Part shown: piece after piece, positions 34,246 through 43,296 of the stretch | Numbering within the stretch: the first letter of the stretch is position 1 | Layout of the letters: the number at the start of each line of letters is the position of its first letter | Assembly: GCA_964570665.1 (NCBI GenBank) | Contig: CAZMZH010000016.1 | Location: 1 to 64,000 of the forward strand | DNA from: JAJDAT01 sp964570665 | GTDB lineage: Bacteria > Nitrospinota > Nitrospinia > Nitrospinales > JAJDAT01 | Direction: 5' to 3' | DNA length: 64,000 nt | The notes under the pieces: generated by a model | The model's input: the letters and a program-made list of their open reading frames with translations, nothing else | Databases searched by the model: none | What the model was told of the DNA's origin: nothing | Program-made: the position numbers and the translations under genes

Positions 34246-35882
34246 TGATAAAAAATAATTTTCAAAACAGTATTCGAAATAAAATTTATTTAGGATCTTT
34301 GATTATTTTTTTACTCATTATAATTGAGGGCGGTATCACAATTATTTTATCGCATAGAACTCAAAAATTTTTAGATCCCATGCTTATTGAACGCGCCACT
34401 CTGACGCTTGAATTAAAATCTAAAACTCAAGAGTTGAGTTACCTAATAGGTGAATACGCCAACACGGGAGAAATGTATCAATTAAATGAAATCCGAAGTA
34501 TTCAAGATTCTTTAGACCAGTTATTTTCTAAAATTTTTAATTCTTTAAAGGGCAACTACCAAAGCGACAAAAAGATTAAGTCCATTAGGAAGAAACTAAC
34601 TAAATACATAGATAACGCCCTAAAACTTGCAGACGATCATTTAAATTCTCAACCCTTAGATAATAATTTAGCTATTACTATTGAAGGTTCTTATAAGTCG
34701 TTCCGCGAAGAGATCGAAAACGAAATTATTGAAGAGCATAATGTCCTTTTAAACATTTTTAAAAACGCTGAAAAGAATTCTTCGCAAAACATAAAAATTA
34801 TCATTTTTGGAACCTTGCTGGTCATCGCTTCTAGCTTCTTATTAATTTCAATATTGATTAGAAAAATCATTTTACCTATCGCTCAATTAGACTCTGCCAC
34901 GAAATCCTTTGGCCAAGGAAATTTAGACGTTACCGTAAACTTGACTTCCAACGACGAATTTCAAGCCCTTGGCGAGTCTTTTAATTTTATGGTTAAAAAT
35001 CTTAAGGAAAAAACGACTCATCTTGAAAATGCTAAAATTGAGTTAAGCCAACTATTGGACGAACGGATGGCGATGGAAAACAAAATCCGCGAAGCTAATA
35101 AAGAACTCAAACAAACCAACCAAGAACTTAAAAAGTCCAACCAATTAAAATCCGAATTTTTAGCAAATATGTCACATGAACTTAGAACGCCTCTTAACGC
35201 TATAATAAACTTCACCGATCAAATCATAGAGGATTGGGAGGAATTGAAAACGGACGAAGAGTGGAACCGTGACGCTCATGATATGTCTAAAAGAACTCTC
35301 CGCTCGGGCAAACATTTGCTCTCATTGATTAACGATCTATTGGATATCGCCAAAATTGAAGCTGGTCAGACCACTCTACAAATTGAGGAATTTGATCTGT
35401 CTAGATTGATGGACGATACAATGGCCGAAATTTCACCTCTGGCGACAAAAAAGGGTATCGCCTTGGAAAACCAGTTCACTGGAAACTTACCTCCTTTTAA
35501 TTTAGATCAGCGAATGATCAAACAAGTTTTTCTAAACCTCTTAAGTAACGCCATCAAATTTACGGATCGCGGTAAAGTTTCTGTCCAAGTTAGACAAAAC
35601 GACGCTAAAAACTATTTAATAGACATCACTGATACAGGGATAGGGTTACCTGAAGAAAAAATACAGCAAATTTTTGACCGTTTTAGGCAATTAGATAATT
35701 CCGATTCAAGAAAATACCAGGGGACTGGACTGGGATTAAATTTAGTGCGAGAGATTTTACGTATCCATGGCGGTAAAATATCCGTTAAGAGTATTTTTGG
35801 AAAGGGTTCGACCTTTACTGTGACCCTTCCCCTTTTTGCAACCCTTCCTGAAGATATTAAGGTTGCGAAATATGAAGAATAA
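34245..35882 (+). CDS. Membrane histidine kinase with HAMP domain
   Basis: The 545-residue kinase has TM1 (15-36), a helical periplasmic domain (37-183), TM2 (184-207), HAMP (208-260) and a coiled coil (255-300). HisKA has the phospho-acceptor His311 in NMSHELRTPLNAI, and HATPase_c shows NLLSNAIKFTDRG, DTGIGLPEEK and GTGLGLNLVREI. It is followed by two response regulators and preceded by the PstS-like protein, so the group probably forms one signalling chain. Confidence 0.9.
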   Translation: MIKNNFQNSIRNKIYLGSLIIFLLIIIEGGITIILSHRTQKFLDPMLIERATLTLELKSKTQELSYLIGEYANTGEMYQLNEIRSIQDSLDQLFSKIFNSLKGNYQSDKKIKSIRKKLTKYIDNALKLADDHLNSQPLDNNLAITIEGSYKSFREEIENEIIEEHNVLLNIFKNAEKNSSQNIKIIIFGTLLVIASSFLLISILIRKIILPIAQLDSATKSFGQGNLDVTVNLTSNDEFQALGESFNFMVKNLKEKTTHLENAKIELSQLLDERMAMENKIREANKELKQTNQELKKSNQLKSEFLANMSHELRTPLNAIINFTDQIIEDWEELKTDEEWNRDAHDMSKRTLRSGKHLLSLINDLLDIAKIEAGQTTLQIEEFDLSRLMDDTMAEISPLATKKGIALENQFTGNLPPFNLDQRMIKQVFLNLLSNAIKFTDRGKVSVQVRQNDAKNYLIDITDTGIGLPEEKIQQIFDRFRQLDNSDSRKYQGTGLGLNLVREILRIHGGKISVKSIFGKGSTFTVTLPLFATLPEDIKVAKYEE

Positions 35883-36246
35883 AATTAAAACACTAGTCAT
35901 TGAGGATAACGAGGATAATTGGATAGCGATTAAATCCAACCTAAAAAAAGTAGCCGATTGTATCCGCGCAGTATCTGTAAAGGAGGGCATTTCTTTTTTT
36001 GAACAAAATGAGGTTGATCTCGTTATTTTAGATCTTCAGTTACCGGGAGAACCTGGTCTAAACTTTGTTGAAATTATTAAAGCAGATCCATTGAAATTGG
36101 ACGTTCCTATTTTTGTCTGCACAGCTTCTATTCAACCTGAACTTAAGACAGAAGCGCTCAGCTTGGGATGTAAGGGTTTTATTTCAAAACCTTTTACCCG
36201 AAAAGAAATCCTTTATTTACTTCGCGATTACTTACCCCATGAATGA
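35872..36246 (+). CDS. Single-domain response regulator
   Basis: Start at ATG 35872, overlapping the kinase stop by 11 bp. The 124-residue protein is a receiver domain only: TLVIEDNEDN (acidic pair), VDLVILDLQLPG with phospho-Asp54, VCTAS, and FISKPFTR with the conserved Lys. With no output domain it may relay phosphate between the kinase and the sigma-54 activator that follows. Confidence 0.88.
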   Translation: MKNKIKTLVIEDNEDNWIAIKSNLKKVADCIRAVSVKEGISFFEQNEVDLVILDLQLPGEPGLNFVEIIKADPLKLDVPIFVCTASIQPELKTEALSLGCKGFISKPFTRKEILYLLRDYLPHE

Positions 36247-37858
36247 ACCGCCGATAATACTCCTCGTTGACGATAACGAAGACAATTTAAAAACCTTGAT
36301 AAGACCTCTAAAGAAAAAAGGGTTCGATCTCCTTTTGGCTCAAAGCGGAGAAGAGGCTCTTAATTTCGTAAAACATGGTTCTGTCGATTTAATTCTCTTA
36401 GATATCATGATGCCGAAAATGAGCGGTATTGAAGTCCTCAAAACTATCCGCGCTAACTATTCCACGGAAGAATTACCCATCATTATGGCGACCGCTAAAA
36501 CGGAAAACGAATCTATTATTCAAGCTATAAATTTAGGAGCGAACGATTACGTAACTAAACCGATCAATCTTCCCGTCCTAATCGCCCGAATTACTGCTCA
36601 ATTGTCTCGGAAAAAATCCGACGAAGCTTTTAAACAAACCAATATTAAATTAAAGGAACTCAACCAAACACTTGAGTTACGCATTGAAAATCGAACAAGG
36701 GATTTATCGGAAACAAATAGGAAATTAAACTCAGAAATCGAAGAACGAAAGAGAATGGAAGAAAAACTAAAAAAGAAGCGCGACGAGCTTGAAACTTTAA
36801 TCCAAAAACGAGACTCCGACCTTAAAGAAATTGAACGACTGCGCCGGAAGTTAGAAGCGGAAAACATGTCTCTTCGCGAAGAAGTCCCTATTGATTATGA
36901 CTTAGGGGAGTTTGTTGGGCAGAGCTTTGCAATGAAGAAGGTTCTTGAACAAATCGAATTAGTCGCAAAAACAGAAGCGGGAGTTCTCCTTCAGGGAGAA
37001 ACCGGCACTGGTAAAGAACTAGTTACTCGCTTAATCCACGAGCGTAGCGCTCGCAGTAACTACCCCCTAGTAAAGGTCAATTGCGTTTCTATTCCTAGAG
37101 ATTTATTTGAAAGCGAGTTTTTTGGCCACGTTAAAGGAGCATTTACCGGCGCGTTAAAAGATCGGATGGGACGTTTTCAACTAGCGGATGAAGGGACTTT
37201 ATTCTTAGACGAAGTTTCTGAAATTCCTTTAGACCTTCAAGGAAAACTACTTCGCGTATTACAAGAAGGAGAGTTTGAGCGGATTGGAGACGATCAAACA
37301 AAAAAAGTAAATGTACGAATCATTGCGGCAACGAATCGCGATTTACTCCAGGAAGTGAAAGAAGGAAGATTTAGATCGGATTTATTTTATCGATTGAGCG
37401 TGGTCCCCATTCATATCCCCCCTTTGAGGGAAAGACCAGAGGCCATTCGACCTTTAACCGAACATTTTATTAAATGCGCCTGCGCTCGCCTCAACCGTGG
37501 AAAACCCCAACTGACGGAGGAGTTTATTGATCATTTAGAAAAATATCATTGGCCAGGCAATGTGCGCGAATTGCAAAACATAATAGAGCGTTCCATTATC
37601 ATTTCTCCCGATGGAGTACTAAGAGCAAATCTTCAGCAACTGAGGCCTGTAGCTAAAAGCGCTTCGAAAAAAAACGCGAATAAATCGCAAAAAATTACGC
37701 CGTTTGAAAATCTCAAACAAACCGAAAAAGTGATGACCCTAGAAGCTCTCAAAAAAACTAACGGTAAAGTTTATGGCCCCAATGGAGCGGCATCCTTATT
37801 AGGCGTTCCTGCATCTACTTTAGCTTACCGTATAAAAAAATGGGGTTTTACTCAATAA
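36239..37858 (+). CDS. NtrC-family sigma-54 activator with receiver and long coiled coil
   Basis: Start at ATG 36239, overlapping the previous stop by 8 bp (ATGAATGA). The 539-residue protein has a receiver (phospho-Asp55), an unusually long coiled coil (about 125-215), and the AAA+ domain with Walker A GETGTGKE (253-260) and sigma-54-binding GAFTGA (300-305). DEVSEIP and a C-terminal Fis-type HTH (GAASLLGVPASTLAYRIKKWG) complete it. All motifs for open-complex formation are present. It lies directly upstream of a candidate sigma-54 promoter with repeated upstream sites. Confidence 0.92.
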   Translation: MNEPPIILLVDDNEDNLKTLIRPLKKKGFDLLLAQSGEEALNFVKHGSVDLILLDIMMPKMSGIEVLKTIRANYSTEELPIIMATAKTENESIIQAINLGANDYVTKPINLPVLIARITAQLSRKKSDEAFKQTNIKLKELNQTLELRIENRTRDLSETNRKLNSEIEERKRMEEKLKKKRDELETLIQKRDSDLKEIERLRRKLEAENMSLREEVPIDYDLGEFVGQSFAMKKVLEQIELVAKTEAGVLLQGETGTGKELVTRLIHERSARSNYPLVKVNCVSIPRDLFESEFFGHVKGAFTGALKDRMGRFQLADEGTLFLDEVSEIPLDLQGKLLRVLQEGEFERIGDDQTKKVNVRIIAATNRDLLQEVKEGRFRSDLFYRLSVVPIHIPPLRERPEAIRPLTEHFIKCACARLNRGKPQLTEEFIDHLEKYHWPGNVRELQNIIERSIIISPDGVLRANLQQLRPVAKSASKKNANKSQKITPFENLKQTEKVMTLEALKKTNGKVYGPNGAASLLGVPASTLAYRIKKWGFTQ

Positions 37859-38013
37859 TATTCTCTCTTTTTCTTGGATATTTTTGATTTTAATCGTGAA
37901 TTTAAAATCTCCTGGATCACTCCCCTCCATCCACCATCCCTGAGACTACTTCACGCTATTCCTAACCCCCATTCCTTTAATAGTAGTCCATAAAATACTG
38001 TAGTTCACTCTAA

Positions 38014-38079
38014 AAAACACAATATTTGAACACTAAAAACACAATTATTGTTTTTTTGTGGGCCAATTAGTTGTGTTTT
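38014..38079. promoter_or_regulatory. Candidate upstream activator sites: AAAACACAA x3
   Basis: AAAACACAA occurs at 38014 and 38036 (22 bp apart, about two turns) and inverted at 38071-38079. These lie about 85-150 bp upstream of the sigma-54-like promoter at 38162, the usual distance for NtrC-type enhancers. The 14-bp palindrome TATAACTAGTTATA at 38107-38120 lies between them and the promoter. Confidence 0.45.
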
Positions 38080-38161
38080 ATAAAGATGGCAACTTAATTA
38101 AAATCCTATAACTAGTTATATTTAAATCAGTTAATTCGAAAAAAACTCGGGTCACTCTTTG

Positions 38162-38177
38162 TGGCACAGATAATGCT
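38162..38177 (+). promoter_or_regulatory. Candidate sigma-54 promoter
   Basis: TGGCAC-AGATA-ATGCT keeps the essential GG at 38163-38164 and GC at 38175-38176 with exactly 10 bases between; only one base departs from TGGCAC-N5-TTGC. It is 116 bp before the PAP2/LtaS/lipid-kinase genes and follows a sigma-54 activator gene. Confidence 0.55.
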
Positions 38178-38292
38178 TTATGTAATTCGTGTACGAGGGC
38201 AGTTAATCCTCCTAATCTCCAAAAGCAAACGAATATTCATAATCTATTCCTCCATAGGTTGTGAATATTCAAGTAGCAAAGGATATAAAACT

Positions 38293-38919
38293 GTGAGCGC
38301 TAATAGTTTATTTCTAACTTTTGATTCCAGCTTTTTTGTCTGGATAAACACCCACCTCCAGTACGCATGGTTACATGTTCTTATGGGTTTCATTACTAAT
38401 AAACACAACTTTGTCTTCCCACTTTTTTTAATAGGGTTTTTACTTATTTGGAACCAAAAATTTTCCGGGGCGTTATTTATTCTGACAGTGTTAATTATCA
38501 TTGGTTGTAACGACGCGATTACCCATCATTTATTGAAGCCCTACTTTGGTCGAATTCGACCTTGTCATAATTTTCAAGACCTAATCGTCATTACCAATTG
38601 CACCAATAATTTTTCTTTTCCTTCAAATCACGCCAGTAATTGTTTTACCTTCGCAACTTTGGTTGGCCTTAACTTTCCAAAAGCTAGATTGTTCGTTTTT
38701 TTAGTAGCGGCTTTAGTTGGGTTTTCCAGAATTTATTTAGGAGTTCATTACCCCTTGGATGTTTTTGGAGGCGTTGTAGTAGGAGTTTTGATGGGAACCT
38801 TAGGGTATCACATTCAAAAAAGCCTGCTTTTATATTTCCAAACAAAAAATATTAAAGTGACTCATCAATTTCCTTTCATAAAAAATTCCATAAATGAAAT
38901 CTCAAGTCCAACCCGATAA
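38293..38919 (+). CDS. PAP2-family membrane phosphatase
   Basis: I prefer the GTG at 38293, preceded by AAAGGA at 9-bp distance; a longer frame from 38161 has no ribosome site and would overlap the promoter. About 208 residues with six membrane helices and the three PAP2 motifs: KPYFGRIRPCH, FPSNHASN and SRIYLGVHYPLDVFGG. PAP2 enzymes dephosphorylate lipid phosphates such as undecaprenyl pyrophosphate, phosphatidylglycerophosphate or lipid A. It overlaps the next gene by 26 bp. Confidence 0.82.
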   Translation: MSANSLFLTFDSSFFVWINTHLQYAWLHVLMGFITNKHNFVFPLFLIGFLLIWNQKFSGALFILTVLIIIGCNDAITHHLLKPYFGRIRPCHNFQDLIVITNCTNNFSFPSNHASNCFTFATLVGLNFPKARLFVFLVAALVGFSRIYLGVHYPLDVFGGVVVGVLMGTLGYHIQKSLLLYFQTKNIKVTHQFPFIKNSINEISSPTR

Positions 38920-40873
38920 AAAATTTTCTCTTCCCGTGAAATCCAACTCACTATTAAACGTATTAATGCCCAATCGCTTTATCCGCTTAATTTTTTTTCT
39001 TTGTCTTTTTGAAAATTTTATCACTCGATTGGTCTTAGTCGTGTATGACTTTGACGCACTCAACAACTCAATAGTAGATCCGATAAAAATTCTTCTAGTA
39101 GGACTTTATTCTGATGCCCTCTATTTTGGTTATTTTTTAATTCCTATAATTTTATATTTTATAATACTGCCTAAATCTTTAATCAAATCTGCCGCAAATA
39201 AAATATTCCTGCACTTTATAGCAATTGCGATCATCGTATTATTCGCATTTCAGGGGCACTGCGAATGGTTTTTCTGGCAAGAGTTTCATAGTCGTTTTAA
39301 TTTTATAGCCGTGGATTATCTGGTTTATACTCAAGAGGTTCTTGGAAACATCAATGAGTCTTATCCCATGCATTGGGTTTATATCTCTGTTTTTGCAAGC
39401 GCCGCTCTGGTTTATCTTCTTACAAAAAACTTAATCGTTTCCTCCATAGACCAGTTAACGGAAAAATCATTTACTAGCCGGATAATCAAAGGGTTCACTT
39501 TGCTGATGATTCCGATATTTATTTTTCTTATTTTGGGAGAATTAAACGCAAAAACTTCGGATAATAAAATTGTAGATCAACTATCCAAAAACGGATTGTA
39601 TGAAGGGTTTTCGGCATTCTGGAAGAATGAACTAGATTATTACGATTTTTATAAAACCTTAGACGACAAAACACTTTTAGCTAAAATGATCCCAGAACTT
39701 AAAAGTGCGAATAGTCGAGTTTATCCAGATATTCCCGAAAAACCGTTTAGACAAATATCAAATACAGGTCCCAATAGAAACCACAACGTCATTTTTGTCG
39801 TCGTGGAAAGTTTAAGCGCTTCTTTTCTTACGGCTTATGGAAACAAAAGGAATATAACGCCTTATCTCGATAAATTAATAGAAAAGTCATTATCATTTTC
39901 TCAATTATACGCGACAGGACTTCGAACCGTCAGGGGTCTTGAGGCGTTAACTTTATCTCTCCCGCCAACACCGGGTTATTCTATTGTCAAACGTCCGCAT
40001 AATGAGAATTTATTCTCGGTAGGAAAAGTATTTCAATCAAAAGGCTATGAAACCAAGTTTATTTATGGCGGTTTCGGATATTTCGACAACATGAATTATT
40101 TTTTTAAAAACAACGGTTTCAATGTCATTGATCGAACGGATTTCGAATCGGATGAAATTACATTTTCGAATATTTGGGGCGTTGCAGACGAAAACCTCTT
40201 TGATAAAACTTTAAAAGAAGCGGATAAATCATTTGCCAATAACCAACCGTTTTTCAATTTTGTGCTGACTACATCGAACCATCGTCCCTACTCGTACCCT
40301 GAAAACCGGATCGACATTCCTTCCAAAACGGGAAGAGAGGGCGCGATAAAGTATACGGATTATGCTATTGGAACGTTTATAGAAAAAGCCCGACAACACG
40401 ACTGGTTCAACAATACTCTATTCGTGATTATGGCGGATCATTGCGCTGGAGGAAGAGGGAAAACTGAAATCCCAATCGAAAACTATCATATCCCTATGCT
40501 AATTTACGCGCCAAAAATATTAAAACCGCAAACCATAGATACGTTAGCCAGTCAAATTGATATCTCTCCAACTATTTTTGGACTATTAAATTTTTCATAC
40601 CCCAGTAAATTCTTTGGAAAAGATATCCTAAAATTAAAACCAGGCGAGGAAAGATTGCTCTTAGGAACCTACCAAAACTTAGGGTTCTTTAGAAATAAAA
40701 CATTAGTAACTCTTTCTCCTAAGAAAAAAATAGAGTTTCATGAAATCAATATTTCTGACAATAAAACAACTTCATCGTCGCCAAACAACATTAGATTAAA
40801 CGAAGCCATTGGATACTATCAGTTAGCAAGTTATCTGCTTAAACATGATATGTATCGATGGGATCATTTTTAA
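38894..40873 (+). CDS. LtaS-like phosphoglycerol transferase (sulfatase fold)
   Basis: The 659-residue protein has five N-terminal membrane helices (to about residue 220) and a periplasmic alkaline-phosphatase/sulfatase-fold domain. The metal ligand is Glu305 in VVVESLSA, the nucleophile is probably Thr345 in ATGLRTVRG, and MADHCAGGRGKTE is a late metal-binding motif. This is the LTA-synthase/OpgB-like family, which transfers phosphoglycerol from lipids to glycans or modifies lipopolysaccharide. In a Gram-negative, periplasmic glucan or LPS modification is more likely than teichoic acid. Confidence 0.82.
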   Translation: MKSQVQPDKKFSLPVKSNSLLNVLMPNRFIRLIFFLCLFENFITRLVLVVYDFDALNNSIVDPIKILLVGLYSDALYFGYFLIPIILYFIILPKSLIKSAANKIFLHFIAIAIIVLFAFQGHCEWFFWQEFHSRFNFIAVDYLVYTQEVLGNINESYPMHWVYISVFASAALVYLLTKNLIVSSIDQLTEKSFTSRIIKGFTLLMIPIFIFLILGELNAKTSDNKIVDQLSKNGLYEGFSAFWKNELDYYDFYKTLDDKTLLAKMIPELKSANSRVYPDIPEKPFRQISNTGPNRNHNVIFVVVESLSASFLTAYGNKRNITPYLDKLIEKSLSFSQLYATGLRTVRGLEALTLSLPPTPGYSIVKRPHNENLFSVGKVFQSKGYETKFIYGGFGYFDNMNYFFKNNGFNVIDRTDFESDEITFSNIWGVADENLFDKTLKEADKSFANNQPFFNFVLTTSNHRPYSYPENRIDIPSKTGREGAIKYTDYAIGTFIEKARQHDWFNNTLFVIMADHCAGGRGKTEIPIENYHIPMLIYAPKILKPQTIDTLASQIDISPTIFGLLNFSYPSKFFGKDILKLKPGEERLLLGTYQNLGFFRNKTLVTLSPKKKIEFHEINISDNKTTSSSPNNIRLNEAIGYYQLASYLLKHDMYRWDHF

Positions 40874-40891
40874 AAGAAATTGTAAATATCA

Positions 40892-41800
40892 GTGAACAAA
40901 GAAAATATAAAAAAACTGCTAAGAAAACGAATTTGCATCATTCATAACCCAACGGCAGGTGGAAGCAATAAACTTTATGGCGCATGTCTAGAAAAATTAA
41001 AAGAATTTAAAATCCAATTCGAAGTTTTAAAAACAACCGCTCCCGGTCACGCTAAAATACTCGCCAAAGAAGCGGAACAAGATCCTTCCTTTGAAGCGAT
41101 TATCATTGCCGGAGGAGATGGCTCCATAAACGAAGCGGCAAACGGTATTTTAGCAACGACTAAGCCATTTGGAATAATACCAATCGGGACTGCCAACGTT
41201 TTAGCGCACGAAATTGGTCTGAAGCTTAACTCCACAAGCATTGCTAACGCGATTGCTTTTGGAGAAGCTAAACCCATATATTTGGGAAATCTGAATGGGA
41301 ATGTTTTTTTATTAATGGCAAGCGTTGGTTTTGATTCCAGAGTAGTCGCTCAGGTTTCCACTAAACTTAAAAAAATTGTAGGAAAAGGAGCCTATTTAAT
41401 TTCTGCAGTGAAAGTACTTTTACAGTACTCATCTCCAAAACTCATCATTTCAACCAAAGAAAAAAGGTATAAAGGAAATTGGGTAATTATTTCTAAAAGT
41501 TCTTGTTATGGAGGAAAATTTCGTTTAGCTCCCGAAGCTGACTTAAAACGTCCTGATTTTATCGTCACAGTTTTTAAAGGAGAAAAAAGAAAACATATTT
41601 TCTTAAATATTTGTAGCATTATTTTGGGCCAGGTCAAAAGATGCCCTGAAACCCAAGTATTCTCTACCCAGGAACTTACGATAGAGGGGGAAGCCATAGA
41701 ACCGTTTCAAGTTGATGGCGACCACAGTGGATATCTTCCTCTAGACTTTCAACTGTCGAAAAAAACAGTAAACTTAATTTACCCCGAAGAAGCAAGCTAG
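40892..41800 (+). CDS. Diacylglycerol/sphingosine-type lipid kinase
   Basis: The product has 302 residues and a GTG start at 40892. Motifs of the DAGK catalytic family are clear: RICIIHNPTAGGSN, IIAGGDGSINEAANGI, and FGIIPIGTANVLAHEIGL. The C-terminal half has VDGD in IEPFQVDGDHSG. It would phosphorylate diacylglycerol released when an LtaS-like enzyme uses phosphatidylglycerol, which fits its place behind that gene. Cytosolic, membrane-associated. Confidence 0.88.
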   Translation: MNKENIKKLLRKRICIIHNPTAGGSNKLYGACLEKLKEFKIQFEVLKTTAPGHAKILAKEAEQDPSFEAIIIAGGDGSINEAANGILATTKPFGIIPIGTANVLAHEIGLKLNSTSIANAIAFGEAKPIYLGNLNGNVFLLMASVGFDSRVVAQVSTKLKKIVGKGAYLISAVKVLLQYSSPKLIISTKEKRYKGNWVIISKSSCYGGKFRLAPEADLKRPDFIVTVFKGEKRKHIFLNICSIILGQVKRCPETQVFSTQELTIEGEAIEPFQVDGDHSGYLPLDFQLSKKTVNLIYPEEAS

Positions 41801-42543
41801 ATTAAGTCATTTTTTTGGAAATTATGACCTGGCGGATACTTCCACGCTTTAAAAAGGAATCCATATATGACAAGAATCATAATCCAAGCTATTTCCATTG
41901 TCGCCAAAGTATGGGATAAAAAATGAGCCCCTTTAACCATTTGATATATTCCCATAATCCACCCTGTAACCAGACCAATTGCTAAGCCAGCATAGGAATG
42001 CCTTGATTTTTTAAATAAAAAATATAAAGACATCAAAGCAAACCCTCCCGAGGCATGACCTGCGGGAAAACATTTGCCTTTTTTAGAAATATAATCTGGC
42101 ATGGTTTCAAAAAGTTTTATATGAGGTATATCTCCGCCATAAATTTTTAACTTTGAAGGACAAAAAACATTTGTTGTCTGTTTACCTAGCGCAGCAATTA
42201 TGGGAATTAAAATAAGAGAAAGAATTATAAGAAGTTGTTTTTTTCTATATGTTTTTAATTTTAAATTTTTAAAACTCCACAGCCATGTACACAAAACACC
42301 TACCCCAAAAATAATAATAACAACTTTGATACCATTGTAAAAAAATAGACGTGGCATGGGGCTTCTCTCGTCAATTAGCCATTGATGTTTATCAAAGTCA
42401 TAAAAAAAATTTTGGATATAAATATCAAGATCTGTTTGTTCGAAGAATAATAGAGTGAACAAAAAAATAATAAAAGTGAGACCTATCATTTTTTGAATCG
42501 TGAACATTTTCAAAAACCTTGAAATAGTTTTAATTAACCACAC
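41797..42543 (-). CDS. PAP2-family phosphatase, LpxE-like
   Basis: The 248-residue membrane protein has six helices and PAP2 motifs KQTTNVFCP (motif 1, divergent), CFPAGHASGG, and MVKGAHFLSHTL. The pattern resembles lipid A 1- or 4'-phosphatases (LpxE/LpxF type). It is convergent with the lipid kinase and overlaps it by 4 bp. Together the cluster could remodel membrane lipids or lipid A, perhaps under phosphate limitation (inference). Confidence 0.78.
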   Translation of the reverse strand: MWLIKTISRFLKMFTIQKMIGLTFIIFLFTLLFFEQTDLDIYIQNFFYDFDKHQWLIDERSPMPRLFFYNGIKVVIIIFGVGVLCTWLWSFKNLKLKTYRKKQLLIILSLILIPIIAALGKQTTNVFCPSKLKIYGGDIPHIKLFETMPDYISKKGKCFPAGHASGGFALMSLYFLFKKSRHSYAGLAIGLVTGWIMGIYQMVKGAHFLSHTLATMEIAWIMILVIYGFLFKAWKYPPGHNFQKNDLI

Positions 42544-42635
42544 TTAAAATTAGAAAATAAAGTTCGTCTAAACTAATAGTTAACATGAGTTTTGCTGGCA
42601 ATTAGCTCATCAGCAAAATCATTTTTTATAAATCT

Positions 42636-43022
42636 CTATTCATTCCCAAGAAAACTTCTTCCTAAGAAATATAAAAGGATAATTACTAAGATCCAAGTAA
42701 AGAAAACTAATATAACACCTACTGAACCCAGTTTTGACTCTTCCTCTAAAGAACCATCAAGCTCCATACTATATTTTTCCATAACCTCAATAGGAATCAT
42801 TTTTGAGCCGAGATATATTCCCAATGGTACAAGAATCAGATCGTCTAAATGACCGATTACCGGAATAAAATCTGGTATTAAATCAATCGGGCTTAATGCA
42901 TACGCTATGACTAACGCAATAAATACTTTTGCAAACCATGGAGTCCCGGGATCCTTAGATGCTTGATATAAAATCAATGATTCAGATTGAAGTTTACGTG
43001 CCCAGTTTTTAAAGAATTCCAT
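42636..43022 (-). CDS. DUF1232 (YkvA-like) membrane protein
   Basis: The 128-residue protein contains the DUF1232 signature TPWFAKVFIALVIAYALSPIDLIPDFIPVIGHLDDLILVPLGI at about 28-70, plus a C-terminal membrane helix (about 103-123). Function of the family is unknown. Its start lies inside a possible overlapping upstream ORF. Confidence 0.85.
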   Translation of the reverse strand: MEFFKNWARKLQSESLILYQASKDPGTPWFAKVFIALVIAYALSPIDLIPDFIPVIGHLDDLILVPLGIYLGSKMIPIEVMEKYSMELDGSLEEESKLGSVGVILVFFTWILVIILLYFLGRSFLGNE

Positions 43023-43171
43023 TTTGATTCAGACATTCCAGGATAGTTAGGTTGATTTCTTCTACCGAAAATCAATTGAACAAACCCTTTGGTCACAAAA
43101 ACCTCTGACACTCTGAAAGGTTCCCAAGGGAGTCTTTCTCTGACAGCTTCTTTATTGGGTTGTCCGTTCAT
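42974..43171 (-). CDS. Possible small protein upstream of the DUF1232 gene
   Basis: A 65-residue frame with ATG, beginning MNGQPNKEAVRERLPWEPF and overlapping the DUF1232 start by 49 bp. There is no clear ribosome site and no family I know. It fills an otherwise empty stretch and its composition is protein-like, so I list it with low confidence. Confidence 0.3.
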   Translation of the reverse strand: MNGQPNKEAVRERLPWEPFRVSEVFVTKGFVQLIFGRRNQPNYPGMSESKWNSLKTGHVNFNLNH

Positions 43172-43296
43172 GATTATAGTATTTCACAAATCCAATTATA
43201 AATTTTATATAATTACAATATCAGGTGAATAAAATTTTTAATTTTTCCTACATGCAAAAACTTAAAACCTTCTAAAAAACCAACATGGAGATTAAG

